DNA of 64,000 nt from Pseudonocardia alaniniphila (GTDB taxonomy: Bacteria > Actinomycetota > Actinomycetes > Mycobacteriales > Pseudonocardiaceae). The position numbers and the translations under genes are program-made. The first letter of the stretch is position 1. Each line of letters opens with the position of its first letter. Below are positions 24,756 through 32,676 of this stretch, piece by piece. The notes under the pieces were generated by a model. The model had not been told where the DNA came from and searched no databases. It saw only the letters and a list, made by a program, of their open reading frames with translations. The stretch covers positions 62,001 to 126,000 of the forward strand of contig NZ_JAKXMK010000029.1 in NCBI RefSeq assembly GCF_022524485.1, in the 5' to 3' direction.

Positions 24756-24810
24756 TTCTCGGACTATCAGTGCTGCCGATAGCCCGCATGGGCCACCGTT
24801 AGTCCGAGAA
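24756..24810. repeat. 11-bp inverted repeat with nested short stems
   Basis: Arms TTCTCGGACTA (24756-24766) and TAGTCCGAGAA (24800-24810) are perfect, 33 bp apart. Inside is GCCC-GCAT-GGGC, and CCGATAGCC can alternatively pair with GGCTAT just downstream (about 24819). It could be an RNA structure or the ends of a lost small element, next to a decayed region. Confidence 0.5.
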
Positions 24811-25160
24811 CGGGCCGGGCGGCTATCATCGGATGCGCACGGGTTCACGAATCCCGTCTGCAACATCCACCGTCATCTTGTGCCGGCGCGGCACCCTGTA
24901 GTGTCGGCGGCCTCCGTCACACCTCGACGCCGGGTTCGTGCACCGACGTTCGTCCGGATTGGGTGGGCCGCAATTGTGTCACCGGTACCACGAGGCCGTT
25001 CCTCAGGCCGTCTGACCTGTGCGAACGCACTCCGCCGCGAGCATCCAGTTCGTCACGTCCACACCTCCGCCGTAGTGCATGATCGGCGGCTTTGGGCTGG
25101 TGGAGTTGCCGTTGCTCCGTGTGCTGCCGCAGGGCGCGTACCGGGTGTCGCTATGCCAAC

Positions 25161-25190
25161 TTGACGTTCTCGGCGTTTTCCGGAGAGTAT
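25161..25190 (+). promoter_or_regulatory. Putative lsr2 promoter
   Basis: TTGACG (25161-25166) and GAGTAT (25185-25190) are 18 bp apart, 39 bp upstream of the GTG at 25229. The -35 is strong and the -10 weak. Confidence 0.4.
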
Positions 25191-25228
25191 CGGCCGGTCT
25201 GGACAGATCTAACCGAACGGAAGTGACC

Positions 25229-25681
25229 GTGGCGCAGCACGTTGAAACCCGGCTTGTCGACGACCTGGATGGTTCCGAAGCCGACGAGACGGTGACCTTC
25301 GCTCTCGCAGGGCGCCAGTACGAGATCGACCTGTCGGGCGAGAACGCGGCCAAGCTTCGCGACTCCTTGGCGTCGTTCGTCGCTGCAGCCCGGCGTAGCG
25401 GTGGCCGTCAGCGCCCCACCTCCACCCGATCCGCCGGCCGAGCCGTGAGCGCGGTTGCGAGCGACCGCGAGCACACGGCAGCGGTTCGGGAGTGGGCCCG
25501 GCAGAACGGCCACGAAATCTCCGACCGCGGACGAATCCCCAACTCCGTGCTCGAAGCCTACGAGCAGCGGAACGCGGCTCCGTCGGCCGCGGCGGAGGAA
25601 GCCCCTGCGGAGAAGGAAGCCCCTGCGGAGAAGCGCAAGTCGGCGCCGGCCGTGGCCAACCCGTTCGCGGTCGGTCAGTAG
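25229..25681 (+). CDS. lsr2: Lsr2-family nucleoid-associated protein
   Basis: A 150-aa H-NS-like protein of actinomycetes. The N-terminal dimerisation part reads QHVETRLVDDLDGSEADETV and TFALAGRQYEIDLSGENAAK, and the C-terminal DNA-binding part VREWARQNGHEISDRGRIPN contains the RGR AT-hook-like motif that inserts into the minor groove of AT-rich DNA. After this comes an Ala/Glu/Lys-rich tail with a repeated APAEKEAPAEK unit, longer than in mycobacterial Lsr2 (about 112 aa). GTG 25229 follows CGGAAGTGACC. Such proteins silence horizontally acquired DNA. It is followed by a perfect 15-bp terminator. Confidence 0.93.
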   Translation: MAQHVETRLVDDLDGSEADETVTFALAGRQYEIDLSGENAAKLRDSLASFVAAARRSGGRQRPTSTRSAGRAVSAVASDREHTAAVREWARQNGHEISDRGRIPNSVLEAYEQRNAAPSAAAEEAPAEKEAPAEKRKSAPAVANPFAVGQ

Positions 25682-25698
25682 GTCGGGCTCAACCGGCG

Positions 25699-25730
25699 GC
25701 CGACCGGCCCCGGCCCCGGGGCCGGTCGGC
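25699..25730. terminator. Strong bidirectional terminator after lsr2
   Basis: Perfect 15-bp arms (25699-25713 and 25716-25730, starting GCCGACCGGCC) around a 2-nt centre, in the gap between convergent lsr2 and hydrolase genes. Confidence 0.8.
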
Positions 25731-25823
25731 ATCACAGGCGTGCTTCGAGACCCGAGGTGACCCGGTCTCGATCGTGAATGTGCCGACGGTGGCCCATTTC
25801 CACAGTGGGAAACAGATCGCCGT

Positions 25824-26756
25824 TCACCGTCGAGCAGTGTGACCGCCAGTGAACGGATAGCGGCGGACGAACCCCTCGATCGTCCGTGCGACCGCAACCG
25901 GATCCTGCAACGGCATTGCATGCGTGACGCCCGGGACGCACACCTGATCGGCATTCGGGAGCTCGCAGGCGAGTGCGCGATTGCGTTGTGAGTACGACGT
26001 GGTGAAGTACACGCTCTCGGCTCCGTCGACGAGGAGGACCGGTTGCCGGACAGACGCGATCTCCCGCACCCCGAATGTCCACTCGGTGAGCGCCGGGAGG
26101 TCGTGGCCGAAGAAGTACGCGCTGCTGCCGATCGCTTCCGCGAGCCCGTCCACGCCCAGTTGCTGCACGAAGGCCTCGCGGTAGCCGGGCCCGCACGTCG
26201 CCCGCAGGAAAAGGTCGAACCCGTCGTCGAACCGTCCGCCGGCCACCGCGTTCATCGCGCGGGGCATCGCCGGAACAGGTGGCTCGTCCGGAGCGTGCGG
26301 GCGGGCCGGCTCGATCAGCACCAACGACCGGACCAGCTGCGGGTGCGTGACTGCCATCTGCAGGGCGACGCTGGCGCCACTGGAATGTCCCACCACGTGC
26401 GCCCGTTCGATGCGCAGCGATCGCAACGCCTCGGCGCAGTGGCGTGCGTGGTCGAGCACTGTGAGTGATCCGGTCAAATTGCGGCTGCGACCGTAGCCCG
26501 CGCGATGCGTGCGGACCACGCGGTATCCCCGCAGCTCCCGGGCGACCGGCAGGAACCAGTCGGCGCACAGGCCTCCGTGCACCAGCAGCAGCGGCTCGCC
26601 CGTGCCGCTCTCCCAGAACGTGATGCCTGCGTCGGAGAACTCCAGCTGGTGCGCGGTGGGCGTCAGGTCGAGGCCGGTGCGGGACACCTCCCGTGAGAGT
26701 CGTCGGACACGGGGATGCAGCAACCGGTGTGTGAGGGTGTCGAGCTGTCGGTCCAT
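25824..26756 (-). CDS. Alpha/beta hydrolase
   Basis: A 310-aa Ser hydrolase: LLLVHGGLCADWF (oxyanion), RAGYGRS, nucleophile elbow VGHSSGASVA, and PGVTHAMPLQDP with the late His. ATG 26756 begins a natural N-terminus (MDRQLDTLTHRLLHP); longer in-frame upstream sequence is Arg/Pro-rich and lacks a ribosome site. A 20-bp operator at 26937-26956 lies in its promoter region and matches one before the GMC gene at 27722-29239, so both are probably regulated by the TetR gene between them. Likely an esterase or C-C hydrolase partner of the GMC enzyme. Confidence 0.88.
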   Translation of the reverse strand: MDRQLDTLTHRLLHPRVRRLSREVSRTGLDLTPTAHQLEFSDAGITFWESGTGEPLLLVHGGLCADWFLPVARELRGYRVVRTHRAGYGRSRNLTGSLTVLDHARHCAEALRSLRIERAHVVGHSSGASVALQMAVTHPQLVRSLVLIEPARPHAPDEPPVPAMPRAMNAVAGGRFDDGFDLFLRATCGPGYREAFVQQLGVDGLAEAIGSSAYFFGHDLPALTEWTFGVREIASVRQPVLLVDGAESVYFTTSYSQRNRALACELPNADQVCVPGVTHAMPLQDPVAVARTIEGFVRRYPFTGGHTARR

Positions 26757-26936
26757 CTCGGCATTTCCATCGTAAGGTCCGTTTCTGCGGGTTCGCGCAC
26801 CTCGTGCAGGCCGGTGTTCTGAACGGCTTTTCGAGACGCTGCACGGGAACGGATGTCCTCGGGGCGTCGGCGGCCGGATCGAGACATGCTGAGTATTGCG
26901 GCATGACCGCCCACACACCACGGGTTGTGATCTAGA

Positions 26937-26956
26937 TTCCTACTGCTCGGTCGGAA
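26937..26956. promoter_or_regulatory. TetR operator, copy 1 (hydrolase promoter)
   Basis: The 20-bp site TTCCTACTGCTCGGTCGGAA shows dyad pattern TTCCnACnGnnCnGTnGGAA. It is identical at 17 of 20 positions to the site at 29357-29376. Confidence 0.8.
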
Positions 26957-26981
26957 ATTGACTTCGTGAGCAGTGCAGAAG

Positions 26982-27593
26982 TCAGGCGCTCCAAGCGGCC
27001 ATACGCAGGGAGAGGCCGTCGAGGGCCCGGTGTGCGGAATCCTCCAGCTCCGTGCGCGGCACACCGCCACAGGCGAGCACGGCGAGGCCGTGCCGTACGA
27101 CGCTGATGTAGCGGGCGAGCGACGCCGGATCTTCGTCCGGAGGGAGCTCTCCCTCGGCCTGGGCCTGTTCGTACCGTTCTCGAAGGGCGCGTTCCGCCGC
27201 GACGCGCAGCCCCACCATGTGGTCGGCGACGTCGCGGTTCTCCGGCCCGCACACGAAGGCGCCTTGGAGGACGAAGCATCCCATCGGGCGCTCGGGATCG
27301 GTGAGCTGTTCGACGCTGCGCAGGAGGTACTGCCTCGTGACCTCCTGTGCGGTCGGCGCCTCCAGCGCCTGGAAGGTGTGGACGGCGTCGACGGCGTAGT
27401 AGCGGTCCAGCGCCCGGAAGAAGAGCTCCTTCTTGCTGCCGAACGCGGAGTACAGGGCTGGGCGGTTGATGCCCATGGCCATGGTGAGGTCGGTGAGGCT
27501 CGTGCCCTCGTAACCGTGCCGCCAGAAGACCTCCAGCGCGGCGTCGAGCGCACGCTCGGGGTCGAACTGTCGGGGCCTGCCCACTGCAGCCAT
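26982..27593 (-). CDS. TetR-family transcriptional regulator
   Basis: A 203-aa TetR repressor: GRPRQFDPERALDAALEVFW, then YEGTSLTDLTMAMGINRPAL and YSAFGSKKELFFRALDRYYA, the canonical HTH of the family. The rest is a helical ligand domain (QYLLRSVEQLTDPERPMGCF, VVRHGLAVLACGGVPR). ATG 27593 is chosen at the family start; an ATG 57 bases upstream (27650) also has a fair ribosome site. Located between two genes that carry the same 20-bp palindrome, it is the obvious candidate to bind it. Confidence 0.92.
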   Translation of the reverse strand: MAAVGRPRQFDPERALDAALEVFWRHGYEGTSLTDLTMAMGINRPALYSAFGSKKELFFRALDRYYAVDAVHTFQALEAPTAQEVTRQYLLRSVEQLTDPERPMGCFVLQGAFVCGPENRDVADHMVGLRVAAERALRERYEQAQAEGELPPDEDPASLARYISVVRHGLAVLACGGVPRTELEDSAHRALDGLSLRMAAWSA

Positions 27594-27721
27594 GACCAAC
27601 TCTCTCTTGCGACCTGCCAACCGCCCACGACAAGTCGCGACAAGAGACATGTTATTCCACCGCTTCGGGGCAGGTTCTGCGATCTGCGGTGTGGCGGACG
27701 CGACCATGCCGACGGCATTCG

Positions 27722-29239
27722 TCAGTCTCCTTCTCTGACCAGCTCGGCGCCCCGTTCCGCGATCATGATCGTCGCGGCGTTCGTGTTCACGCAGACGATT
27801 CGGGGCATGACGGACGCGTCGATCACCCTCAGGTTCTCCACGCCCCGCACCCGCATGTCCGGGTCGACCACGGCCTCGTCCCCGGTGCCCATCGCGCACG
27901 TTCCGACGGGATGGAAGTAGCTGCCTGTTCCGCGGCGCACGAAGGCCTCGATGTCCTCGACGCCCGTCACCGAGCGCCCAGGGTGCACCTCGGGGCCGCG
28001 CCAGTCGTCGAATGCGCTGTCGGCGACGATCGTGCGCGCCACCTCCACCCCGTGGACGAGGCGGTCGATATCGCGAGGTTCGCTCAGATACTGCGGATCG
28101 ATGAGCGGTGGCGAATCCGGTTCGGCGTTCTGGAGCCGGATTGTGCCACGGCTGTCCGGTACCGCTGCGACAGCCAGGGTGAAGGAGTTCGGCGGTACCT
28201 GCAGGGCCGCCACATGGAACGGAACATGGATGCACATGATCTGCATGTCGGGCCCGGCAAGTGCCGCGTCGCTGCGCCACAGCAGCGAGGACTCGGCGAG
28301 GTTTTCCCTTCCGGGTGGAATCTCTTTCTTCCCCTCGTAGATCACGGACGTCAGAGGATGGTCGTGCAGGTTCCGGCCGACGCCCGGAAGGTCCTGCACC
28401 ACGTCGATGCCGACGTCGAGCAGTTCCGTCCCCGGCCCGATCCCTGACAGCAGCAGCAGGCGTGGAGAGTCGACGGTGCCGCACGAGACGATGACCTCGC
28501 GATCGGCCCTCATCTCCGTGGCCTCACCGCCGTGGCGCACCAGCACCCCCTCGCAACGGGCACCGCGGAGCAGCAAGGTCATCGCTCGCGCCTCGGTGAG
28601 TACGGTCAGGTTCCGTCGTCCCAGTACGGCGGGGGTCAGGTAGGCGGCGGCCGTGCTCTGCCGCTGACCTTGCGTGATCGAGAGGTCGTGCCACCCCACT
28701 CCCTCCTGGTCGTCGGCGTTGAAGTCGGTGGTGAGCGGGTGCCCGAGGCGGACGGCCGCGTCGACGAAGGCCCCCGACACCGGGTTCGGCTCCTGCGCCG
28801 GCGCCGGTCGCATGGGCCCGTCCGTGCCGCGAAAGCATGGATTGCCCGTGGGCACCGATTCCGCTCGCCGGAAGTAGGGGAGCAGGTTGTCGAACTCCCA
28901 GCCCGAAGCGCCTGCCCTGGACCACGCATCGAAGTCGTTGCGATGTCCGCGCAGATAGACCATTCCGTTGATCGACCCGCTACCGCCGACTGTTTTTCCG
29001 CGCGGCCAGTGGTGCCGGGCTCCATCCATCTCGGCTTGTGGTGTCGTCCGGTACGAGTAGTCGATTTCGCTGCCCAGGAGTGTCGGCCACATCGGGGGTG
29101 TCCGAATCTCGGGCAGGACGTCGTATGAGCCGTTCTCGAGCAGGAGGACGTTGACGTCGTCCTGCTCGGAGAGCCGGGATGCGAGAACGCATCCCGCTGA
29201 TCCTGCGCCGACGATGATGTAGTCGAAGGTGGATGTCAT
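27722..29239 (-). CDS. GMC-family FAD oxidoreductase (second copy)
   Basis: A 505-aa flavoprotein related to the one at 4294-5832: FAD motif GAGSAGCVLASRLSEQ near residue 12, HHWPRGKTVGGSGSINGMVY, SCGTVDSPRLLLLSGIGPGT, and catalytic segment SYFHPVGTCAMG followed by VNTNAATIMIAERGAEL. ATG 29239 follows GGAAGGTTTCTG; the upstream extension is not a plausible N-terminus. A palindromic operator lies 118 bp upstream. It oxidises an alcohol to an aldehyde or acid in this family; a hydrolase under the same operator suggests ester cleavage followed by alcohol oxidation (inference). Confidence 0.93.
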   Translation of the reverse strand: MTSTFDYIIVGAGSAGCVLASRLSEQDDVNVLLLENGSYDVLPEIRTPPMWPTLLGSEIDYSYRTTPQAEMDGARHHWPRGKTVGGSGSINGMVYLRGHRNDFDAWSRAGASGWEFDNLLPYFRRAESVPTGNPCFRGTDGPMRPAPAQEPNPVSGAFVDAAVRLGHPLTTDFNADDQEGVGWHDLSITQGQRQSTAAAYLTPAVLGRRNLTVLTEARAMTLLLRGARCEGVLVRHGGEATEMRADREVIVSCGTVDSPRLLLLSGIGPGTELLDVGIDVVQDLPGVGRNLHDHPLTSVIYEGKKEIPPGRENLAESSLLWRSDAALAGPDMQIMCIHVPFHVAALQVPPNSFTLAVAAVPDSRGTIRLQNAEPDSPPLIDPQYLSEPRDIDRLVHGVEVARTIVADSAFDDWRGPEVHPGRSVTGVEDIEAFVRRGTGSYFHPVGTCAMGTGDEAVVDPDMRVRGVENLRVIDASVMPRIVCVNTNAATIMIAERGAELVREGD

Positions 29240-29356
29240 CAGAAACCTTCCGATGGCTCGAGCCGCGCGGCCGACGGCGACGCTGGGAGCGGGCGTGGCA
29301 ATCCGCGGGCCCGCCGCGTCGACGAGCCCGTGTGAGGTGAAGGAGTGCCGCCGTAT

Positions 29357-29376
29357 TTCCGACTGTTCGGTAGGAA
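29357..29376. promoter_or_regulatory. TetR operator, copy 2 (GMC promoter)
   Basis: TTCCGACTGTTCGGTAGGAA, the same TTCCnACnGnnCnGTnGGAA dyad as at 26937-26956. Confidence 0.8.
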
Positions 29377-29479
29377 AGGAAGCTAGCACGGTCCCGTCGC
29401 GCTGACAACGGCCCGGAATTGTGCGGGCCTGATCAGGCACAGGGAGAAATGCGGCCGATCCGGCGGCGACGCAATTTCC

Positions 29480-30289
29480 TTACAAACCGGTGAAAATCGC
29501 CACGACGACGACCATTGTCGCGTAAGCGACGGCGGCCGCGGCGACCGCCCGCACGCGACGCCGTTCGCTCCAGCTCGTGCGTCCGAGCGCCCATGCCAGC
29601 GCGGGCAGCACCAGGATCGCGTGCAGAGCCACGCCGTGCACCGGCTTGAGCGTGCTGATCGCGCTGTAGGCGAGCTGCGCGTTGCCCGTACGCGCCTCGG
29701 AGACGCCCGAGCCGATCATCACGCCTCCGACGGCCAGGCCGACGACCAGCAGGGTGAACCCCGAGCGCACGGCCAGGCGCATGCTCGGGGGAAGACCGCG
29801 GGCGCCCCCCACCGCGCCCGCGGCGAACCCCAGCACCGTCACGATGATCAGCCCGCCGCCTGCGGCGAGGGTCATCGAGACCGCGGTGTCGAATCCGGTC
29901 GCGAAGTTGAGGTGGGAGGGGACACCGCGCCAGGCCTGCATCGTGACCAGCGCCGTCTCCAGCACGCTCACCGCGGTGAACGTTCCGAGCAGCACCGTCC
30001 GGAGCGCCGGCCGCAGCGCCAGGGGCGACGTCACCCGGGTGACCGCGGCCAGCGTCAGTCCGAACGACAGCCCGAACGTCAGGGCCTTGCGCAGGGACAC
30101 CGGCCCCAGCCAGGGGCTGCCGGTGGCGACCAGCACGCCCAGGTGGGCGAGCCCACTCGCGACGAGCAGCGCGGCGACGAGGTACGCGGCGCGCTCGATG
30201 CTCCGCGCCCCGCTCCCGACGCCGAGCGGGGCCCGCTCACCCGCGGGCCCTCGCTCGTCGAGCGTGATCGGCTGCCCGTCACCGTTCAT
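29480..30289 (-). CDS. Uncharacterised multi-spanning membrane protein
   Basis: A 269-aa protein with about seven hydrophobic helices (AAYLVAALLVASGLAHLGVL, LFGLSFGLTLAAVTRVTS region, GGGLIIVTVLGFAAGAVGG, GFTLLVVGLAVGGVMIGSGV, AVAAAAVAYATMVVVVAIFT). ATG 30289 is chosen; the frame upstream of it is a shadow. A His/Trp-containing loop (TMQAWRGVPSHLNFATGFD) is conserved-looking but I do not recognise the family. It is separated from the MFS gene by 94 bp on the same strand. Confidence 0.75.
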   Translation of the reverse strand: MNGDGQPITLDERGPAGERAPLGVGSGARSIERAAYLVAALLVASGLAHLGVLVATGSPWLGPVSLRKALTFGLSFGLTLAAVTRVTSPLALRPALRTVLLGTFTAVSVLETALVTMQAWRGVPSHLNFATGFDTAVSMTLAAGGGLIIVTVLGFAAGAVGGARGLPPSMRLAVRSGFTLLVVGLAVGGVMIGSGVSEARTGNAQLAYSAISTLKPVHGVALHAILVLPALAWALGRTSWSERRRVRAVAAAAVAYATMVVVVAIFTGL

Positions 30290-30383
30290 GGCAGCGACGC
30301 TAGGACCGGGCCGGCGATCAGCGCGTCCTCTCGGCGGAGGACCCGTGAGTACCACCACGGGTGTAGCCCCGGCCGGCCCTCGA

Positions 30384-31676
30384 TCACCCCGCGGTGGCCT
30401 GCGCCACCGGACCGCGCTGCGTGAGCCGCCCGCGTGCCTTCAGCCACAGCACGAGCCCCACGGCCACCGCGGCGAGGGCCGGGACGATTCCACAGAACGC
30501 CATGGCGACCCGTGGTCCGTAGGCCGTGGTGATCCACCCGATCATCGGGCCACCCAGCGGCGTGCCGCCGACGAACACCAGCATGTAGAGCCCCATCACC
30601 CGGCCTCGTACCTGTGGGTCCACCCACGACTGCACCGAGGAGTTGGCCATCGCCTGGAAGATCAGATTGACCATCCCCAGGGCCACGAGCGCGGCGAGGA
30701 AGGTCGGGACCCCGGGGGCCAGCGCGGCGGCGGTCTGCGCGAGACCGAACCCCACCGCCCCCAGGACCAGCGTGCGCAGCCGCGTGTCGGTGCGCCCGCC
30801 CGCGATGAGCGCACCGGCAACCGAGCCGACCGCGAGCACGGCGTTGAACAGGCCGTAGAGGTCGGCGCCCCCGCGGAACGTCTGGTCGGCCATCGCGGTC
30901 AGCACCACCGGGAAGTTCAGGCCGAAGGTCCCGATCACGCCGACGAGGAAGATCGTCCAGACGATGTGCGGACGCGCCCGCACGTAGCTCAGAGCCATCC
31001 GGAGCTGTCGCGGTGTCCGAAGCGCTGCGGGAGCGCGCGTGAGCTCGGCCGAGCGGATCAGCGCCAGTCCGATCACGGGTGCGACGTAGGACGCCGAGTT
31101 CGCGGCGAACGCCCATCCCGTGCCCACCGTGCCGATCAGCACACCGGAGACGGCGGGCCCGATCAGCCGGGAGGTCTGGAACACCGCCGAGTTGAGTGCG
31201 ATCGCGTTGCGCACGTACGGCGCCGGCACCAGCTCGTTGACGAACACCTGGCGCGTCGGGTTGTCGACGACCATCACCAGGCCCTGGGCGAGTGCGAACG
31301 CGTACACGTATTCGACGCGTACGTGCCCCGTGAGCGTCAGGACGGCGAGGCTTCCGCTCAGCGTGCCGTTGAGGGACTGGGTGATGATGAGGATCGTTCG
31401 TTTCGGGAAGCGATCCGCGAGCATGCCGCCGTGCACGCCGAACAGCAGCATCGGCAGGAACTGCATCGCCATCGTGACGCCGACGGCTGCGGAGCTGCCC
31501 GTCAGCTCCAGTACCAGCCAGTCGAGTGCGATGCTCTGCATCCACGTGCCTGTGCTGGCGACGCCGTGACCGGCGACGTAGATCCGGTAGTTGTGCACGC
31601 GGAGCGCGGCGAATGTGCCCCTGCGGTGCGTCGTAGCGGTGGTGCTTGCGGGTATTTCGGCCGTAGCCGTTGTCAC
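30384..31676 (-). CDS. MFS transporter (EntS/DHA3-like)
   Basis: A 430-aa major-facilitator with 12 predicted helices. The N-terminal half has the MFS signature loop GGMLADRFPKRTILIITQSL, and the family look (ALRVHNYRIYVAGHGVASTG, DWLVLELTGSSAAVGVTMAM) is that of MFS_3/EntS exporters, which expel siderophores or drugs. GTG 31676 follows GAAGGGCTCTCT; a GTG 30 bases upstream is possible. It is divergent from a LysR gene, which probably controls it. Confidence 0.9.
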   Translation of the reverse strand: MTTATAEIPASTTATTHRRGTFAALRVHNYRIYVAGHGVASTGTWMQSIALDWLVLELTGSSAAVGVTMAMQFLPMLLFGVHGGMLADRFPKRTILIITQSLNGTLSGSLAVLTLTGHVRVEYVYAFALAQGLVMVVDNPTRQVFVNELVPAPYVRNAIALNSAVFQTSRLIGPAVSGVLIGTVGTGWAFAANSASYVAPVIGLALIRSAELTRAPAALRTPRQLRMALSYVRARPHIVWTIFLVGVIGTFGLNFPVVLTAMADQTFRGGADLYGLFNAVLAVGSVAGALIAGGRTDTRLRTLVLGAVGFGLAQTAAALAPGVPTFLAALVALGMVNLIFQAMANSSVQSWVDPQVRGRVMGLYMLVFVGGTPLGGPMIGWITTAYGPRVAMAFCGIVPALAAVAVGLVLWLKARGRLTQRGPVAQATAG

Positions 31677-31775
31677 AGAGAGCCCTTCATAGCGTCGAAA
31701 GATCACCTCCAGTCTGGAAGGAGAACGGGATATTGTGAACGTCGATCAGCCGACTTACTGTTATTGCGGGGCGTT

Positions 31776-32648
31776 ATGGCCATCACGTACGACCCGATCC
31801 AGCTCCAGACCTTCCTCGCCGTCGCCCAGACCCGCAGCTTCACGCAGGCGGCGGCCCGCCTCGGTATCCGCCAGCCCACCGTGAGCCAGCACATCCGCAA
31901 GCTCGAGGAGGCCACCGGCCGGGTGCTCGTGCAGCGCGACACGCACTCGGTCACGATCACCACGGACGGCGAGGCCATGATCGGGTTCGCCGGCTCGATC
32001 CTCGCCGTGCACGAGCAGGCGGCCGCCTATTTCAACGGCGAACGCCCGCACGGCAGGCTGCGCATCGGCATGTCCGACGACCTCGCGCTCACCCGGCTGC
32101 CGCAGATCCTGCGCGACTTCCGTCGTGACCACCCCCTGGTCGATTTCGACCTCACCGTCGACCAGAGCGGCAGCCTGCACCGGAGGCTGGAGAACGACCG
32201 GCTCGACCTGTTCGTGGGCAAGCGGCCCCGCGGAGAACACCGCGGCCAACTCGTGCGCCGTGACCGCCTGGTGTGGGTGGGCAACGGCTCCACCAGGCTC
32301 GACTTCGACAAGCCGCTCCCGCTCGTCGTCTACCCGATGCCGAGCCTCAGTCGCTCGGCGATGCAGAACGCGCTGGAGCGCACCAACACGGCCTACCGCA
32401 GCGCGTGTATCTGCCGGGGCGTCAACGGCCTGATCGCCGCCGTCGCTGCCGGCATCGGGATCTCCGCGCTGGCGAGCAGCCTCGTCCCGGTGCAGCTGAC
32501 GTCGCTCGGCCCGCAGCATCGCCTTCCCGAGCTCGGCTACATCGATCTCGTCTTGCTCACCAACCCCCGCACGGAGCAGCGGCCGGCCGCGAAAGCACTG
32601 GCCGCGGCCGTGCTCGCGAGCGGTCCCACCAGCCTGTCGGCCACCTGA
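31776..32648 (+). CDS. LysR-family transcriptional regulator
   Basis: A 290-aa LysR protein: YDPIQLQTFLAVAQTRSFTQ, AAARLGIRQPTVSQHIRKLE and ATGRVLVQRDTHSVTITTDG form the N-terminal HTH, followed by a periplasmic-binding-type effector domain (GRLRIGMSDDLALTRLPQIL, LDLFVGKRPRG, GIGISALASSLVPVQL). ATG 31776 is the first in-frame start with the HTH. The divergent 99-bp region shared with the MFS gene contains ATTGTGAAC-type half-sites. It likely activates the exporter in response to an effector. Confidence 0.92.
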   Translation: MAITYDPIQLQTFLAVAQTRSFTQAAARLGIRQPTVSQHIRKLEEATGRVLVQRDTHSVTITTDGEAMIGFAGSILAVHEQAAAYFNGERPHGRLRIGMSDDLALTRLPQILRDFRRDHPLVDFDLTVDQSGSLHRRLENDRLDLFVGKRPRGEHRGQLVRRDRLVWVGNGSTRLDFDKPLPLVVYPMPSLSRSAMQNALERTNTAYRSACICRGVNGLIAAVAAGIGISALASSLVPVQLTSLGPQHRLPELGYIDLVLLTNPRTEQRPAAKALAAAVLASGPTSLSAT

Positions 32649-32676
32649 CGGCCGGACGAGTGGGCGCTGTCGTCCG

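Larger units (their letters stand above)
24718..25228. other. Gene-free stretch upstream of lsr2
   Basis: About 510 bp without a supported gene. It holds an 11-bp inverted repeat (24756-24810) and the likely lsr2 promoter (25161-25190). Open frames are short and of shadow composition. Confidence 0.6.

Noticed and set aside
29480..30289. Assignment of the membrane protein to rhodopsin or ABC permease families
   Set aside because: Seven helices are present but no retinal Lys context or EAA loop; left uncharacterised.
30384..31676. Siderophore exporter as a firm name
   Set aside because: EntS-like family resemblance only; no siderophore genes intact next to it, since the NRPS remnant is 7 kb away and broken.
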